Shown in pieces: positions 27,722 to 39,352 of a stretch of 64,000 nucleotides of DNA. The stretch comes from Acidobacteriota bacterium. Lineage in GTDB: Bacteria; Acidobacteriota; Blastocatellia; RBC074. The stretch is from assembly GCA_016196035.1 (NCBI GenBank), contig JACPYM010000040.1:38045-102044 (forward strand), written 5' to 3'. The translations under genes and the position numbers were made by a program. The notes below the pieces were generated by a model. It was not told the DNA's origin, ran no database searches, and was given only the letters and a program-made list of their open reading frames with translations. How positions within the stretch are numbered: position 1 is the stretch's first letter; each line of letters opens with the position of its first letter.

Positions 27722-28927
27722 TTACTGATTCAACACGTGATGCGTCACGTAAGAGATTTGCACCGGCACGCCGCCGTTCACTTTCACCCTGAGCAGGATT
27801 TGATAGAAGGCGGGTAACCGCGGCGTTTCTTCCGCAAGCGCAAGGTTCAAATGGGCGATCAAATCCTTGATGTATTCGGGCCGCGTGACATATTCAGCGG
27901 CGGCCTGTGTGCCGTAGGTGTTAATACCCGCCAGGATCAACAGGCGGTTTTTATCGCTGAGCCCCTGCAACAAACTGACCAGCGCGTAATCTTCGGAAAT
28001 CTGACTGGGCGAAGCGCCGAACTGTTTGGCGACGTAGCGCTCCTGCTCGCCCGGTTGGGGGTCGGTGTTAATGATGGCGTTGACATCGTGGCCGTGTTCG
28101 TCTTTAACCCAGCCGAAGACGAATTCCTGCCGTTGCGGCAATTCCAGCAAAAACAGGTTTTCGGCGGGTGAACCGAGCACGACGATGTTTTCCAGTTTGG
28201 CATCGTCCCAGGTCAATAACAGGCTGCGTTTAACGCGAAACGGATGCTGGGCGCGCGCAAAAAATTCGCCGAGGAAGTAAATGCCCATCGCTTCGCCGAT
28301 GCCGGTGTAGTGATCAATCATCGGCTGTCGCGCCGCCTGAGCGCCCGCCATGCCTTGGGCCAGTACGGGCGCGTCGGGGTGATCGGCTCGCGCATTCAGT
28401 GAATTGAAGAGCTTCATGCCTTCTTCGTAACTGCCATGAAAAATCGTATTGCTAAAGACCACCAATACGGGTTCGGGCGGACGCAACAACTCGCTCCAAA
28501 AGGGCAGCACGGCTTGCAGGCCGTTCGCTGGCAAGCGGTGCTCTTTGGCTTCAGGCACGGCAATCGCTTCCACCGTACTTTCAACCGCTACGCTCGGCAC
28601 GAGTGAAAAAACCGGCGTGTATTGGCCTTTAGGCAGAGCAATCAGCAAGGGGTCGGTTTTGCCTTCGGTGGCGTAATACTCTAACAACTTCGAGCGCAAG
28701 CGGCCGGCCTGCACGCGCACGACCGAATCAATGCGTGGATCGAAGTCACGATTGCGGCCAAAGACTTCGGTCGCGATGACATATTCCTTGAGCTGACCTT
28801 CCTGCCCTTCCAAAGCTTTCGCCACGATGAACCGCAAAAAAGCGCGCAGGGTTTCCGCGTTATGCAACGCACGGCTTTGCATAACGCGTTCCAGTTGCGC
28901 CAGCTTTTCCTCATTGGAAATGTTCAT
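27722..28927 (-). CDS. Regulator-like protein with acidobacterial N-terminal domain
   Basis: A 401-residue protein without signal peptide or membrane segment. Residues 1-110 match a domain often found at the N-terminus of TPR- or cyclase-type regulators: LRAFLRFIVAKALEGQ, QLKEYVIATEVFGR, FDPRIDSVVRVQAGRLRSKL, IALPKGQYTPVF; it is thought to be a winged-helix-like DNA-binding unit. The remainder (VLVVFSNTIFHGSYEEGMK, IVVLGSPAENLFLLELPQ, LLILAGINTYGTQAAAEYV) I do not recognise; it looks like an alpha/beta ligand-binding domain. It is transcribed away from the TonB receptor and toward the amylase gene, 77 bp before it, so it may regulate the locus (inference). Confidence 0.75.
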   Translation of the reverse strand: MNISNEEKLAQLERVMQSRALHNAETLRAFLRFIVAKALEGQEGQLKEYVIATEVFGRNRDFDPRIDSVVRVQAGRLRSKLLEYYATEGKTDPLLIALPKGQYTPVFSLVPSVAVESTVEAIAVPEAKEHRLPANGLQAVLPFWSELLRPPEPVLVVFSNTIFHGSYEEGMKLFNSLNARADHPDAPVLAQGMAGAQAARQPMIDHYTGIGEAMGIYFLGEFFARAQHPFRVKRSLLLTWDDAKLENIVVLGSPAENLFLLELPQRQEFVFGWVKDEHGHDVNAIINTDPQPGEQERYVAKQFGASPSQISEDYALVSLLQGLSDKNRLLILAGINTYGTQAAAEYVTRPEYIKDLIAHLNLALAEETPRLPAFYQILLRVKVNGGVPVQISYVTHHVLNQ

Positions 28928-29364
28928 ACAGCAGTTACCAACAGCAGCGATTGTTACAGAGACGTATGTAACCTGGTTTCGCTGCCTGCCAACTCATTGG
29001 AAAATCAGGGGGGAAATGTCCTGGTCAAAGTGTAACCGTATTATACGTGCCGTAACTCCCAAAACAACCTGCCCGCTTATATGCTCTGCCCCCGATCTAA
29101 TCGCTTTGCTGTGACACAACATGATCTTCAGGCACGCCGTTGCAAGCGGATAAGGCTGTTCCGTTGAAGCGGCGCCTCCTGTGAAACCCTGAAGACAAGC
29201 TATCCAATTTGCTTTGCTGGCTTTCGTTTGGGCTGCTGACGACTGGTCAACAGCCTTTTGGCTTTGCTGCTTTGAGGCAAGGCCGCCTTCAATTTTCTTC
29301 CCAACCCAAGGATTGGTCTGCGCGTTCAGGCGGCTGTGCTGGAACGCAATCAGGAGGACGATTT
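28928..29364. other. Divergent intergenic region, 437 bp
   Basis: It separates the regulator-like gene from the TonB receptor. It contains GTTACA-N8-TGTAAC (28953-28972), a further TGTAAC at 29031 and GTAAC at 29051, and TATTATAC at 29039-29046 as a possible -10 toward the receptor. An AGGAGG site lies directly before the receptor ATG. No gene was found. Confidence 0.55.
28953..28972. promoter_or_regulatory. Candidate operator, GTTACA-N8-TGTAAC
   Basis: A perfect 6-bp inverted repeat with 8-bp spacer, 26 bp upstream of the regulator-like ATG and within the divergent promoter region. Additional GTAAC words nearby strengthen it slightly. Regulator identity is inferred from proximity only. Confidence 0.4.
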
Positions 29365-32300
29365 ATGAGAGAAGCATGGAAATCTGCTTTGCTCTCGTTG
29401 TGCGTAGTGCTGGCCTTGACCGGCTTGTCTACACTAACGTTTGGACAAGCCGTTTTCGGCAGCATCTACGGTTCGGTGACTGACAGCAACGGCGCGGCAG
29501 TGCCGGGCGCGACGGTGACGATCACCGATGTCGCCAAGAACGTCAGCTTTACCGAAACCACCAACGAGCAAGGCTATTTCAACAAACAACGGCTGGTGCT
29601 CGGCCTTTACAAGGTCGAAGTTAAAAAGGACGGCTTCAAAACCGCCGTGCAGGAAAGCGTCGCCGTCAACGTTGATGTTTCGACGCAAGTCACTATCACG
29701 CTGCAAACCGGCCAGGTCAGCGAACAGGTGACGGTCACCGCCGAAGCGCCCTTGCTCAAGGCCGACCGCGCCGATGTGGCGACGACCTTCGAGCAGAAAC
29801 TGTTCACCGACCTGCCGACCTTTGACCGCAACTTCACGCGCTTCGAATTGCTCACGCCCGGCGCAGCGCGTTGCTGCGCCGGTTGGGATCACGCGGCGAG
29901 CGAAAACCCACAAGGCTCGTTACAGATCAACGTCAACGGCCAGCACTTCAGCGGCACGTCTTATCAGCTTGACGGCACCGACAATCGCGACCCGATTCTC
30001 GGCATCATCGTCATCAACCCGACCTTGGAATCGGTCAGCGAAGCCAAAGTCACCACGCAAAACTACGACGCCGAATTCGGCATGGCGAATGCCGGCGTCG
30101 TCACCGCGCAAACCAAGTCGGGCACCAACGAATTGCACGGCAGCGGCTTTGGTTACCGCCGCAGCGGCTTCGGGCAAGCGCGCAATCCCTTCACCGAGCC
30201 GAAGAGCGTGCCGCAAACGCGCTGGGGCCAGTTCGGCGGTTCATTGGGCGGCACCATCGTCAAGAACAAGCTTTTCTATTTCGGCGACTATCAAGGCCAA
30301 CGCAGCGCCGAAGGCGGTTCGACTCGTTTGAGCGTGCCGACGGCGTTGGCGCGCACGGGCGATCTGAGCGAGTACGGCGTCAACATCTACGACCCGTTGA
30401 GCGGCAATCAAACCAACGGCACGGGCCGCACACAATTCGTCACGGGCGGCAAGGCCAACGTTATCCCAACGGCGCGCCTCTCGACGCAGGCGCTCAACCT
30501 GCTCAAGCTGATTCCGCTGCCGAACGTGGCGGGCGCGGGCGTGGAAAACAATTTCACCGTCTCCGGCACGCAGGCCTTCAACACCAATGCCTTTAACACA
30601 CGCGGCGATTATTACAGCAGCGAGAAGATGCACATCTTCGGGCGCTATAGCTTCGCAGCCTTCAAGATTGACGGCCCGAACGCCTTTGGCAAAGGCGGCG
30701 GCGCGGCGCTGGGCACGCTCGGCGGCAAATCCGACGTGCGCAACCAGAGCATTGCGGCGGGCTTCGACAAAACTGTCAGCAACAACTGGCTGACCGATTT
30801 CCGCTTCGGCTTCCTGCGTTATCGCGTGGCGGTGCTGCCCTTCGATTACGGCACGCAACCGGCGAAGGACGCGGGCATTCCGGGCCTGAATTTCGACAAC
30901 ACCTTCACGTCGGGCCTGCCGCAATTGAACATCAACGGCAAGGGCGGTTTCCTGGCCGGTTCGGGCCTTGACGCCAGCCGTTGCAACTGTCCGCTCGACG
31001 AACAGGAGCAGCAGTTCCAATACGTCAACAACTGGACGAACACGCGCGGCGCGCATTCGGTCAAGTTCGGCACCGACCTGCGTTGGGCGCAGAACCTGCG
31101 CGTGCCTTCCGACGCGCATCGTTCGGGCCAGTTGAGTTTCAACAACGACCGCACGTCGCAAGTCGGCGGCGCGGGCGGCGGTTTGGGCATCGCCACCTTC
31201 TTGCTGGGCGACACGACGTTCCTGAATCGTTATGTCAGCACGGCCACCACGGCGGCTGAGCGGCAAAAACGCATCTTCTTTTATGGTCAGGACACCTGGC
31301 GCGTCTCGCCCAAACTGACGCTCAATTACGGTCTGCGTTGGGATTTGACTTTCCCTGAAACGCTGAACGCGGCGGGCAACGGCGGCTTCTTTGATATTGC
31401 CACGGGCGAAATCCGTGTGGCCGGTGTCGGCGACATCGGCAGCAACGGCAATATCAAGATGAACTATAAAAACTTCGCGCCGCGCTTGGGCCTGTCTTAC
31501 AAGCTGAGCGAGAAGACGGTCATCCGCGCGGGTTATGGCCGCAGTTATGACATCGGCGTTTTCGGTTCGGTCTTCGGCCACGCCGTGACGCAGAACCTGC
31601 CCGTGCTGGCCGTACAGGAAGTGCGCGGCGCGGGCGGCAACAGCTTCAACGCGGCCTTCAACCTAAAAGACGGCCCGCCGCAATTCACCAACTACTTCGG
31701 CTTGAACAAGACGCCGAAAAACGGCGGCACGGCCAACGCCTCGCTGCCTTCCAACGGGCGCTTCTTCCTGCCGGACGGCGTCTTTGCGCGCATTCGCCCC
31801 GAACGCATGCGGCTGGCTTCGGTGGATGCCTGGAACGTCACCGTGCAGCATCAGATCACCAACAGCATTTCGGTGGAAGCGGCGTATGTCGGCAACAAAG
31901 GCACGCACGTCTTTGCCGGCGGCGGCCCGGCCTTCAACGCCAATCAGCCGACGCTGGTGGGCTTCCTGAATGCCGCCGGTCAACGCACCGACACCAACAC
32001 GCGCAAGCCGTTCTTCCAACAGTTCGGCCTGTCGCAGGGCCTGGATTACTTCTGCAACTGCTCGTCGAACAATTACAACGCCTTGCAGTTGAAAGCCGAA
32101 AAACGCTTCTCCGGCGGTTATTCGTTGCTGGCGCATTACACCGCGTCGCGCAACTACAATTTCGACGGCGATTACTTTCCGATTGACGCGCGGGTCGCTT
32201 ATGGCCCGAACGACACCGACCGCACGCATGTGATCGTGCTGACGAACTTGTATGAACTGCCAGTGGGCAAGGGCAAGAAGTTCCTCGGCAACGCATCGCG

Positions 32301-32829
32301 CGCGGCCAACCTGATCGTGGGCGGTTGGCAGATCAATCAATCCACCAACCTGTCGAGCGGCCTGCCCTTCTCGCTCAGTTATCAAAACTGTGGCGACGAC
32401 CGCGACGCTGGCCCTTGCCGCGTCAACGTCACGGGCGATGTCGCCACGGGTGACGGCAGTCTGGATGCCGCCGGACGCCGCATCTGGTTCACGCCCGCTT
32501 CGGCAGTGCTGGCCGCACCGGGCGCCACCAACGGCATCTTCACCCGGCCAACACGCGGCACGCTGGGCACCTCGGGGCGCAACGCCTTCCGTGGCCCCTG
32601 GTATTGGCAGACCGATCTGTCGTTGACCAAGAGCTTGATCGTGACGGAACGGATTCGCGGCACCTTCCACTGGGAGATGTTCAACTTCTTCAACCACGTC
32701 AATCTGGGCCAACCGAACACCTGCGTGGATTGCTCGCTGGGCACGGGCGGCACGTCGGGCAAGATCGAAGGCACCGCCTTCGGTTCGACGCAACGCCGCA
32801 TGCAGTTCGGCCTGCGCTTGCAGTTCTAA
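29365..32829 (+). CDS. TonB-dependent receptor, Oar-like, with carboxypeptidase-regulatory domain
   Basis: An outer-membrane receptor of 1154 residues. The ATG at 29365 has AGGAGG 7 bp upstream; the frame upstream is not coding. A signal peptide (ALLSLCVVLALTGL) is followed by a carboxypeptidase-regulatory-like Ig domain (about 30-115: GSIYGSVTDSNGAAVPGATV, NEQGYFNKQRLVLGLYKVEV), a plug region (QINVNGQHFSGTSYQLDGTD, VVTAQTKSGTNELHGSGFGY), and a long beta-barrel ending RMQFGLRLQF with the terminal aromatic typical of outer-membrane proteins. It is divergent from the amylase locus, so a maltodextrin-type ligand is plausible. A terminator follows it. Confidence 0.92.
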   Translation: MREAWKSALLSLCVVLALTGLSTLTFGQAVFGSIYGSVTDSNGAAVPGATVTITDVAKNVSFTETTNEQGYFNKQRLVLGLYKVEVKKDGFKTAVQESVAVNVDVSTQVTITLQTGQVSEQVTVTAEAPLLKADRADVATTFEQKLFTDLPTFDRNFTRFELLTPGAARCCAGWDHAASENPQGSLQINVNGQHFSGTSYQLDGTDNRDPILGIIVINPTLESVSEAKVTTQNYDAEFGMANAGVVTAQTKSGTNELHGSGFGYRRSGFGQARNPFTEPKSVPQTRWGQFGGSLGGTIVKNKLFYFGDYQGQRSAEGGSTRLSVPTALARTGDLSEYGVNIYDPLSGNQTNGTGRTQFVTGGKANVIPTARLSTQALNLLKLIPLPNVAGAGVENNFTVSGTQAFNTNAFNTRGDYYSSEKMHIFGRYSFAAFKIDGPNAFGKGGGAALGTLGGKSDVRNQSIAAGFDKTVSNNWLTDFRFGFLRYRVAVLPFDYGTQPAKDAGIPGLNFDNTFTSGLPQLNINGKGGFLAGSGLDASRCNCPLDEQEQQFQYVNNWTNTRGAHSVKFGTDLRWAQNLRVPSDAHRSGQLSFNNDRTSQVGGAGGGLGIATFLLGDTTFLNRYVSTATTAAERQKRIFFYGQDTWRVSPKLTLNYGLRWDLTFPETLNAAGNGGFFDIATGEIRVAGVGDIGSNGNIKMNYKNFAPRLGLSYKLSEKTVIRAGYGRSYDIGVFGSVFGHAVTQNLPVLAVQEVRGAGGNSFNAAFNLKDGPPQFTNYFGLNKTPKNGGTANASLPSNGRFFLPDGVFARIRPERMRLASVDAWNVTVQHQITNSISVEAAYVGNKGTHVFAGGGPAFNANQPTLVGFLNAAGQRTDTNTRKPFFQQFGLSQGLDYFCNCSSNNYNALQLKAEKRFSGGYSLLAHYTASRNYNFDGDYFPIDARVAYGPNDTDRTHVIVLTNLYELPVGKGKKFLGNASRAANLIVGGWQINQSTNLSSGLPFSLSYQNCGDDRDAGPCRVNVTGDVATGDGSLDAAGRRIWFTPASAVLAAPGATNGIFTRPTRGTLGTSGRNAFRGPWYWQTDLSLTKSLIVTERIRGTFHWEMFNFFNHVNLGQPNTCVDCSLGTGGTSGKIEGTAFGSTQRRMQFGLRLQF

Positions 32830-32846
32830 CCCAATCATTCAGCAGC

Positions 32847-32884
32847 GGGAGCGGCTTGTTGTGGGGACACGCCGCTTCCCTTTC
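32847..32884 (+). terminator. Terminator after TonB receptor
   Basis: GGGAGCGGC (32847-32855) pairs with GCCGCTTCCC (32871-32880), one bulge, followed by TTTCC, 18 bp after the receptor stop. A second hairpin follows at once. Confidence 0.7.
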
Positions 32885-32885
32885 C

Positions 32886-32917
32886 GCGAGGAGCCTGTCG
32901 CAACGCAGGCTCTTCGC
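32886..32917. repeat. Hairpin GCGAGGAGCCTG / CAGGCTCTTCGC
   Basis: Arms at 32886-32897 and 32906-32917 pair with one mismatch around an 8-bp loop. No T-tract follows. It may be a second terminator element or a single repeat arm. Confidence 0.6.
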
Positions 32918-33006
32918 GCTTTACGGACGCGGGCGGGCTTCGTGCTATCATTAAGATGGCTCGACAAGATGGCTCGACACAGCAAGATCAAGCAAAGGGG
33001 GAAAGC

Positions 33007-33330
33007 ATGAATCAAGTCATTACCGCCACATACAGTAAGGGAAACTTACGGCCCAATGCTCCCGTGCAACTACAGGAAGAAGAGCAGGTGGAGATTGAAA
33101 TCAGGAAAGGCTCTCAATCCATTCCCGCCGCAGCCGCACCGGCAGCGGCAGACGAAAGAAGCCGCGTCATCCAGGCGATGGCAGAAGCTGGCTTGCTGGC
33201 AAACCAGCCGACCGTATATCCGCCGCCTGAAAACCCCATCTCGCGGCAGGAACAAGAACGGCTAGGCCGGCTTTTCGCTGCGGGGAAGCCATTGTCCGAG
33301 ATCATTCTTGAAGAGCGTGAGGGGCGCTGA
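33007..33330 (+). CDS. AF2212-like (DUF104) antitoxin
   Basis: A 107-residue protein. The N-terminal 35 residues (MNQVITATYSKGNLRPNAPV, then EEEQVEIEIRKG) match the AF2212/DUF104 beta-barrel antitoxin fold; the C-terminal half, rich in Pro and Glu (YPPPENPISRQEQERL, EIILEEREGR), would bind a PIN toxin. The ATG at 33007 has AAGGGGGAAA upstream; an earlier in-frame start at 32956 lacks one. Its stop overlaps the start of a truncated vapC (TGATG), so this is the antitoxin of a module whose toxin has been destroyed. Confidence 0.75.
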   Translation: MNQVITATYSKGNLRPNAPVQLQEEEQVEIEIRKGSQSIPAAAAPAAADERSRVIQAMAEAGLLANQPTVYPPPENPISRQEQERLGRLFAAGKPLSEIILEEREGR

Positions 33331-33467
33331 TGGCGATTTACTATGCTGACAGCAGCGTTCTCGTCAAAAGACATGTCCCTGAGCGCGGTTCGGCCCGGGT
33401 AGACGCGCTCACCGACCCAGCCACGAAAAATGGACTGGCGACCGACAACCCAAACCTGCATCCCTGA
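33330..33467 (+). pseudogene. Internally deleted VapC (PIN) toxin
   Basis: The 45-codon frame begins MAIYYADSSVLVKRHVPERG, the usual VapC N-terminus with the first catalytic Asp, then passes directly into VDALTDPATKNGLATDNPNL, which resembles the extreme C-terminus of PIN proteins. About 80-90 residues with the remaining acidic active-site residues are missing, yet the joint stays in frame. It overlaps the antitoxin stop and ends 3 bp before the next gene. It cannot be an active nuclease; whether the product is made is unknown. Confidence 0.7.
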
Positions 33468-33469
33468 CC

Positions 33470-34495
33470 ATGAAACAATTGTGGCTCGCCGTCATCCTGC
33501 TCTTCAGCATTGCGTCTTGCGCCTGGGCGCAAACGCCCGCCAGCCCCTTGGCCGAAGCGCGCGCACTTTTCGATGCGGGCCGCTACGATGAAGTCATTCA
33601 AAAGCTGAGCGCGTCCGCCAATCCGCCAACCGCTGACAGAGAGGCCGCCTATCTGCTGGGCATGTCCTGGTATCAAAAACGCGAGTACCAGCGCGCCATT
33701 CCGTATTTACAAACCGTCCTGCGCGCTGGCAATGAAGCGCCCGGCAATAGCCCCATCATCCGCGAGTACCGCGAAAGCATTCAGGTGCTCGGCCTGTCGC
33801 ATTACCTGCTCGGCCATCTCGCCGAAGCCGTCCCGTTGCTCGAACAGGCGTCAGCCGGGCTGCCCAACAGCCACGAACTGAGTTATGCGCTAGGCATGGC
33901 CTGCATCCAGACGCGCCAACCCGACCGCGCGCGCGCCGCCTTTGCGCGCATGTTCCAGGTTGCGCCCGCTTCGGCGGCGGCGCATCTGCTGACCGCTCAG
34001 ATGATGGTGCGCGTCGAGTTTGAAGAATTCGCCGAAGCCGAATTGAAGCAGGCACTCGAACTCGATCCCAAGTTGCCGCAGGCTAATTACCTGTTGGGCC
34101 AAATCGCCGTTTACAAAGGCCGCGTGGACGAAGGCATCGCCTTGCTCGAACGCGAACTCGCGCTCAATCCCGGCAACGCCAACGCCTATTACAAACTCGG
34201 CGATGCTTACACGCGCCAGCTCAAATGGGACGAAGCCATCGCCGCGCTGCAAAAATCCGTCTGGCTCTATCCGTTTTACAGCGGCCCGTACATCCTGCTG
34301 GGCAAGTCGTACATGAAAAAACGACAGATGCCGAATGCCGAAGCAATGCTCAAACGCGCGCTTCAATTCGATCCGAATAACAAATCGGCGCATTACATGC
34401 TCGCCCAGGTCTACCAACAGACCGGACACGCCGAAGACGCCAAACGCGAGTTCGCCATTGCCGAAAAGCTGCAAGGCAATGCCGAGGAGAAGTGA
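33470..34495 (+). CDS. Exported TPR protein
   Basis: A 341-residue protein with a signal peptide (MKQLWLAVILLFSIASCAWA, then QTPAS). The rest consists of about seven tetratricopeptide repeats, for example EARALFDAGRYDEVIQKL, AAYLLGMSWYQKREYQRAI, QANYLLGQIAVYKGRVDEGI, NAYYKLGDAYTRQLKWDEAI and SAHYMLAQVYQQTGHAEDAK. TPRs form protein-binding scaffolds. It is the first of three tightly packed genes: the CRTAC gene starts 4 bp after its stop, and another TPR gene overlaps the CRTAC stop, so the three are very likely one operon and may act together outside the cytoplasm. Confidence 0.88.
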   Translation: MKQLWLAVILLFSIASCAWAQTPASPLAEARALFDAGRYDEVIQKLSASANPPTADREAAYLLGMSWYQKREYQRAIPYLQTVLRAGNEAPGNSPIIREYRESIQVLGLSHYLLGHLAEAVPLLEQASAGLPNSHELSYALGMACIQTRQPDRARAAFARMFQVAPASAAAHLLTAQMMVRVEFEEFAEAELKQALELDPKLPQANYLLGQIAVYKGRVDEGIALLERELALNPGNANAYYKLGDAYTRQLKWDEAIAALQKSVWLYPFYSGPYILLGKSYMKKRQMPNAEAMLKRALQFDPNNKSAHYMLAQVYQQTGHAEDAKREFAIAEKLQGNAEEK

Positions 34496-34498
34496 GGA

Positions 34499-36495
<1,997 letters not shown>

Positions 36496-36496
<1 letters not shown>

Positions 36497-38103
36497 TGGG
36501 TTGCGTAGACAAGACAACGCACGCCCCTGGGTACGCAGCGCTTCCAGCGTGCAGTCTTGGCAGAAGACGAATTGATGCCGAAGGGCACCCCTCCGGCACC
36601 GACACATCTGCCGCCCAGCCTGCACGCTGGAAGCGCTGCGTACCCAGGGGCAGCGCACTCATATTCACGCTCACACTCGTGCTGTGGTTGCCGGTGGAAA
36701 TTGCCGCACAAACCAAACGCGTTCAGCACACCAAACCCGCTTCGCCTGCCGCCCAAGAACTCACGCGCGGCCTGGCTCTGCAACAAAACGGCCAACTCGC
36801 CGAAGCGATTGCGGCCTTTCGTCAAGCACTGCAACTGCAACCAAATTTCGCCGCCGCCCACAGCGCGCTAGGCTTTGCGTTGGGACAGCAGAACGATCTG
36901 GCCGTTGCAATCGCCGAGTTTGAATTAGCCATCAAAGCCGACCCGCAATTGCAGGAAGCTCACTTCCGCCTGGGCGTCACGCGCTGGCTGACGGGCCAAT
37001 TTGCCGATGCGATTGCGCCCCTGCGCGCAGCGGTGCGCCTCAAACCAACTCATCTGGAAGCACATTTTTATCTGGGCCGTTCGCTGCAACGCACCGGCGC
37101 AGTGCGCGAAGCGATCAGCGAATTGCGCCGCGCCGTCGCGCTCGGCCCGCAAGTCGCCGATGCCCAGCTCGCCTTGGGCGAGGCGTTGTTTGCCGATGAA
37201 GATTTGGAGGGTGCCGAGGCGGCCCTGCGGCAGGCGCTCGTGATTCGCCCCGATTACATCGAGGCGCGCAATCAATTGGGGCTGACCTACATTCAAAAGC
37301 GCGACGCCGACGCCGCCATCGCCGCGTTTCAACAAGTGCTCAAACAGGAGCCGAACAATCGCGTGGCGCTGCACAACATTGGCCTATCGCAAATGCAAAA
37401 GGCCGATTACAACGCCGCGCTCGTGACCTATCGCCAATTGCTCGCGCTCGCGCCCGACAATGCCGAGGCGCATTACAACCTCGGACTGGCGCTGAAATAC
37501 AAAGACGACTTTGCCGCCGCCGTCGCCGAGTTTCAGCGCAGCATCGAATTGCAACCGGCGTTGCCAGAGGCGCATTACTCACTGGGCGTGACTTTCATGC
37601 AGCAAGGCAAACTGGACGAAGCCGTCGCGGCCTTTCGCGGCGCGCTCACCGCCAAGCCCGATTTCGCCGAAGCGCATTACACCCTCGGCACGGCCTTGCA
37701 GCAAAAAGGCGAACTGGACGCCGCCATCGCAGCCTTTCGCGAAGCGATTCGCATCGCCCCGCTTTCGCCGCAAGTGCACAACACGCTGGGCACCGCGTTA
37801 AGGCAGAAAGGCGAGTTGGCCGCCGCGCGCGTCGAATTCGCCGAAGCGGCGCGGCTCAACAAATTGAAAGCCGACAATCAGGCCGCCATGTTCGCGACCA
37901 ACACCGGCATCCAGAAATTGAAAGAAGGCGCACTGGCGGCGGCGCTCGAACGTTTTGAAGCCGCTCTCAAGCTCGATCCGAATTATGCCCCGGCGCATTA
38001 CCAATTGGGGCTGGCGTTGCAAAAACAAGGCAAGCGCGCGGCGGCGCAGGCGGCCTTCAAACGCGCACAAGGATTGGATCCGCGCCTGCAACCTAAACAA
38101 TAG
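36496..38103 (+). CDS. Exported TPR protein with repeat element before its signal peptide
   Basis: A 535-residue protein starting at an ATG that overlaps the CRTAC stop (TAATG) with AAGGAGAAG upstream. Codons 10-52 are encoded by the family-C repeat; the hydrophobic export segment ALIFTLTLVLWLPVEIAAQ follows at about residues 54-72. The rest is about a dozen canonical TPRs (for example GLALQQNGQLAEAIAAFRQA, AHFRLGVTRWLTGQFADAI, AHYNLGLALKYKDDFAAAV, VHNTLGTALRQKGELAAARV), ending in AHYQLGLALQKQGKRAAAQA. A scaffold or docking role with the CRTAC protein is inferred from the operon. No catalytic domain is visible. Confidence 0.88.
36523..36651. repeat. Inverted-repeat element, family C copy 2 (inside the TPR frame)
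   Basis: Perfect 32-bp arms at 36523-36554 and 36620-36651, reading GCCCCTGGGTACGCAGCG onward with the inner core CGCTTCCAGCG. The outer word CCTGGGTACGCA is shared with 16590-16715. The element is in frame and stop-free within the N-terminal part of the TPR gene. Confidence 0.93.
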
Positions 38104-38158
38104 CTCAACTAGGCAAGTGAAGTTGGCTTGCTCAGAATTCCTGAAACTTGACGGGTAC

Positions 38159-38255
38159 GGTGTTCAGAGTTCCGCCTTTAGGCGGCTAACGGCGCAATAG
38201 CGCCGCCTTAACGCGCCTGCGGCGCGAACCGCCTAAAGGCGGAACTCTGAACACC
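38159..38255. repeat. Inverted-repeat element, family B copy 2
   Basis: Perfect 27-bp arms at 38159-38185 and 38229-38255: outer GGTGTTCAGAGTTC and palindromic core CCGCCTTTAGGCGG. The spacer is itself rich in GGCGC words. It lies in the 220-bp gap between the TPR gene and the GH32-like gene. Copy 1 (17377) has the same outer word with another core. Confidence 0.93.
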
Positions 38256-38323
38256 TCTGCCACGGCAAGAGTCATTAATCAGCGCGCCAAATTCGTCAAG
38301 CTCAAGCTGGAAGCATCACAACC

Positions 38324-39352
38324 ATGCCGTGGTTACCGCACGAAAAATACATCTGGGATAGCTGGTTCGCCTGGCAGGGCGAAGAGTTGCACGCCTTTTA
38401 TTTACAGGCCGATCAGGCGGCCTGCGGCTATAACCCCGACGCGCGCCACAACCTGGCCGAGGTCGGCCACGCCGTGCTCTCGCGCTGGGGCTGGCAGGAA
38501 TTGAATGGCGCGCCTGCCTTGAAACCTGCCCCCAACGCCGCCTGGGATGACCTGGCAATCTGGACGGGCAGCATTGTGCAACCCGCAGCCAACGCGCCGT
38601 ATTTCATGTTTTACACCGCCCGCCGCCGCGCAGATGCGCCGCTGTGGACGCCTTCGGAATGGCAGCGCCCGCAACATATCGGCTTGGCGATCTCGCGCGA
38701 TTTGCGCGTGTGGGAGCGCATCGGCACGACACCGGTCATTCCGAATTTCGGCAAGCCGCTCGGTCTGGACGGCGTGGCGTGGCGCGATCCTTACGTCGTG
38801 CGCGGCGACGATGGCGCGTGGTACGCCTTCATCTGCGCGCGGCTCAATCCGCTGGATGCCAACAACAAACATTTCGGTCTGGACGCGGGCGGCGCGATTG
38901 TCTGGCTGCGTTCGGAAACGCTGGATAACTGGCGCGTCGAAGAAACGCGGCAGTTAGTGGCTTCGGACGAGTTTTACCAGATGGAAGTGCCGCAAGTGTT
39001 CTGGCGCGCGGGCGCGGGCGGCAAACGGTTTTACCTGCTCTTTTGTGCGCAGGAAAAAGATTGCTCACGTGCCCGGCGGCAACGCGGCTTGGCGTGCGCG
39101 ACCGGGACTTACTACATGCATTCGGAGTTGCTGCCGCTGGATTATCAAGGCGTGCCGAAGTTGCCAGAGCCTGCGCGCTTGCTGGCGGCGGGGCTTTATG
39201 CGGGCAAGCTGTTGCGGCCCGAAACCGCTGCGCGGCCCGTGTTGCTGGGCTTCCCCTGGGCCGACGCGGCGGGGCATTTCACCGGCGGCATTTCTGATGC
39301 GCAGTTCGTCACCTTTGCCGCTGACGGCGCGCTGGAGGTAACGCATGGCTAG
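38324..39352 (+). CDS. GH32-like five-bladed propeller glycosidase
   Basis: A 342-residue protein without a signal peptide. The features fit the GH32/GH68/GH43 propeller clan: KYIWDSWFAW near the start (nucleophile-like Asp), IWTGSIVQPAANAPYFMFYTA, WRDPYVVRGDDGAWY with the RDP motif, and the acid/base Glu in QMEVPQVFWR. Related proteins are usually annotated as GH32 sucrose or fructan hydrolases; the exact substrate is unknown. It overlaps the ABC ATPase gene by 8 bp and heads an operon for sugar uptake, so the cytoplasmic enzyme probably cleaves the imported oligosaccharide. Confidence 0.8.
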   Translation: MPWLPHEKYIWDSWFAWQGEELHAFYLQADQAACGYNPDARHNLAEVGHAVLSRWGWQELNGAPALKPAPNAAWDDLAIWTGSIVQPAANAPYFMFYTARRRADAPLWTPSEWQRPQHIGLAISRDLRVWERIGTTPVIPNFGKPLGLDGVAWRDPYVVRGDDGAWYAFICARLNPLDANNKHFGLDAGGAIVWLRSETLDNWRVEETRQLVASDEFYQMEVPQVFWRAGAGGKRFYLLFCAQEKDCSRARRQRGLACATGTYYMHSELLPLDYQGVPKLPEPARLLAAGLYAGKLLRPETAARPVLLGFPWADAAGHFTGGISDAQFVTFAADGALEVTHG

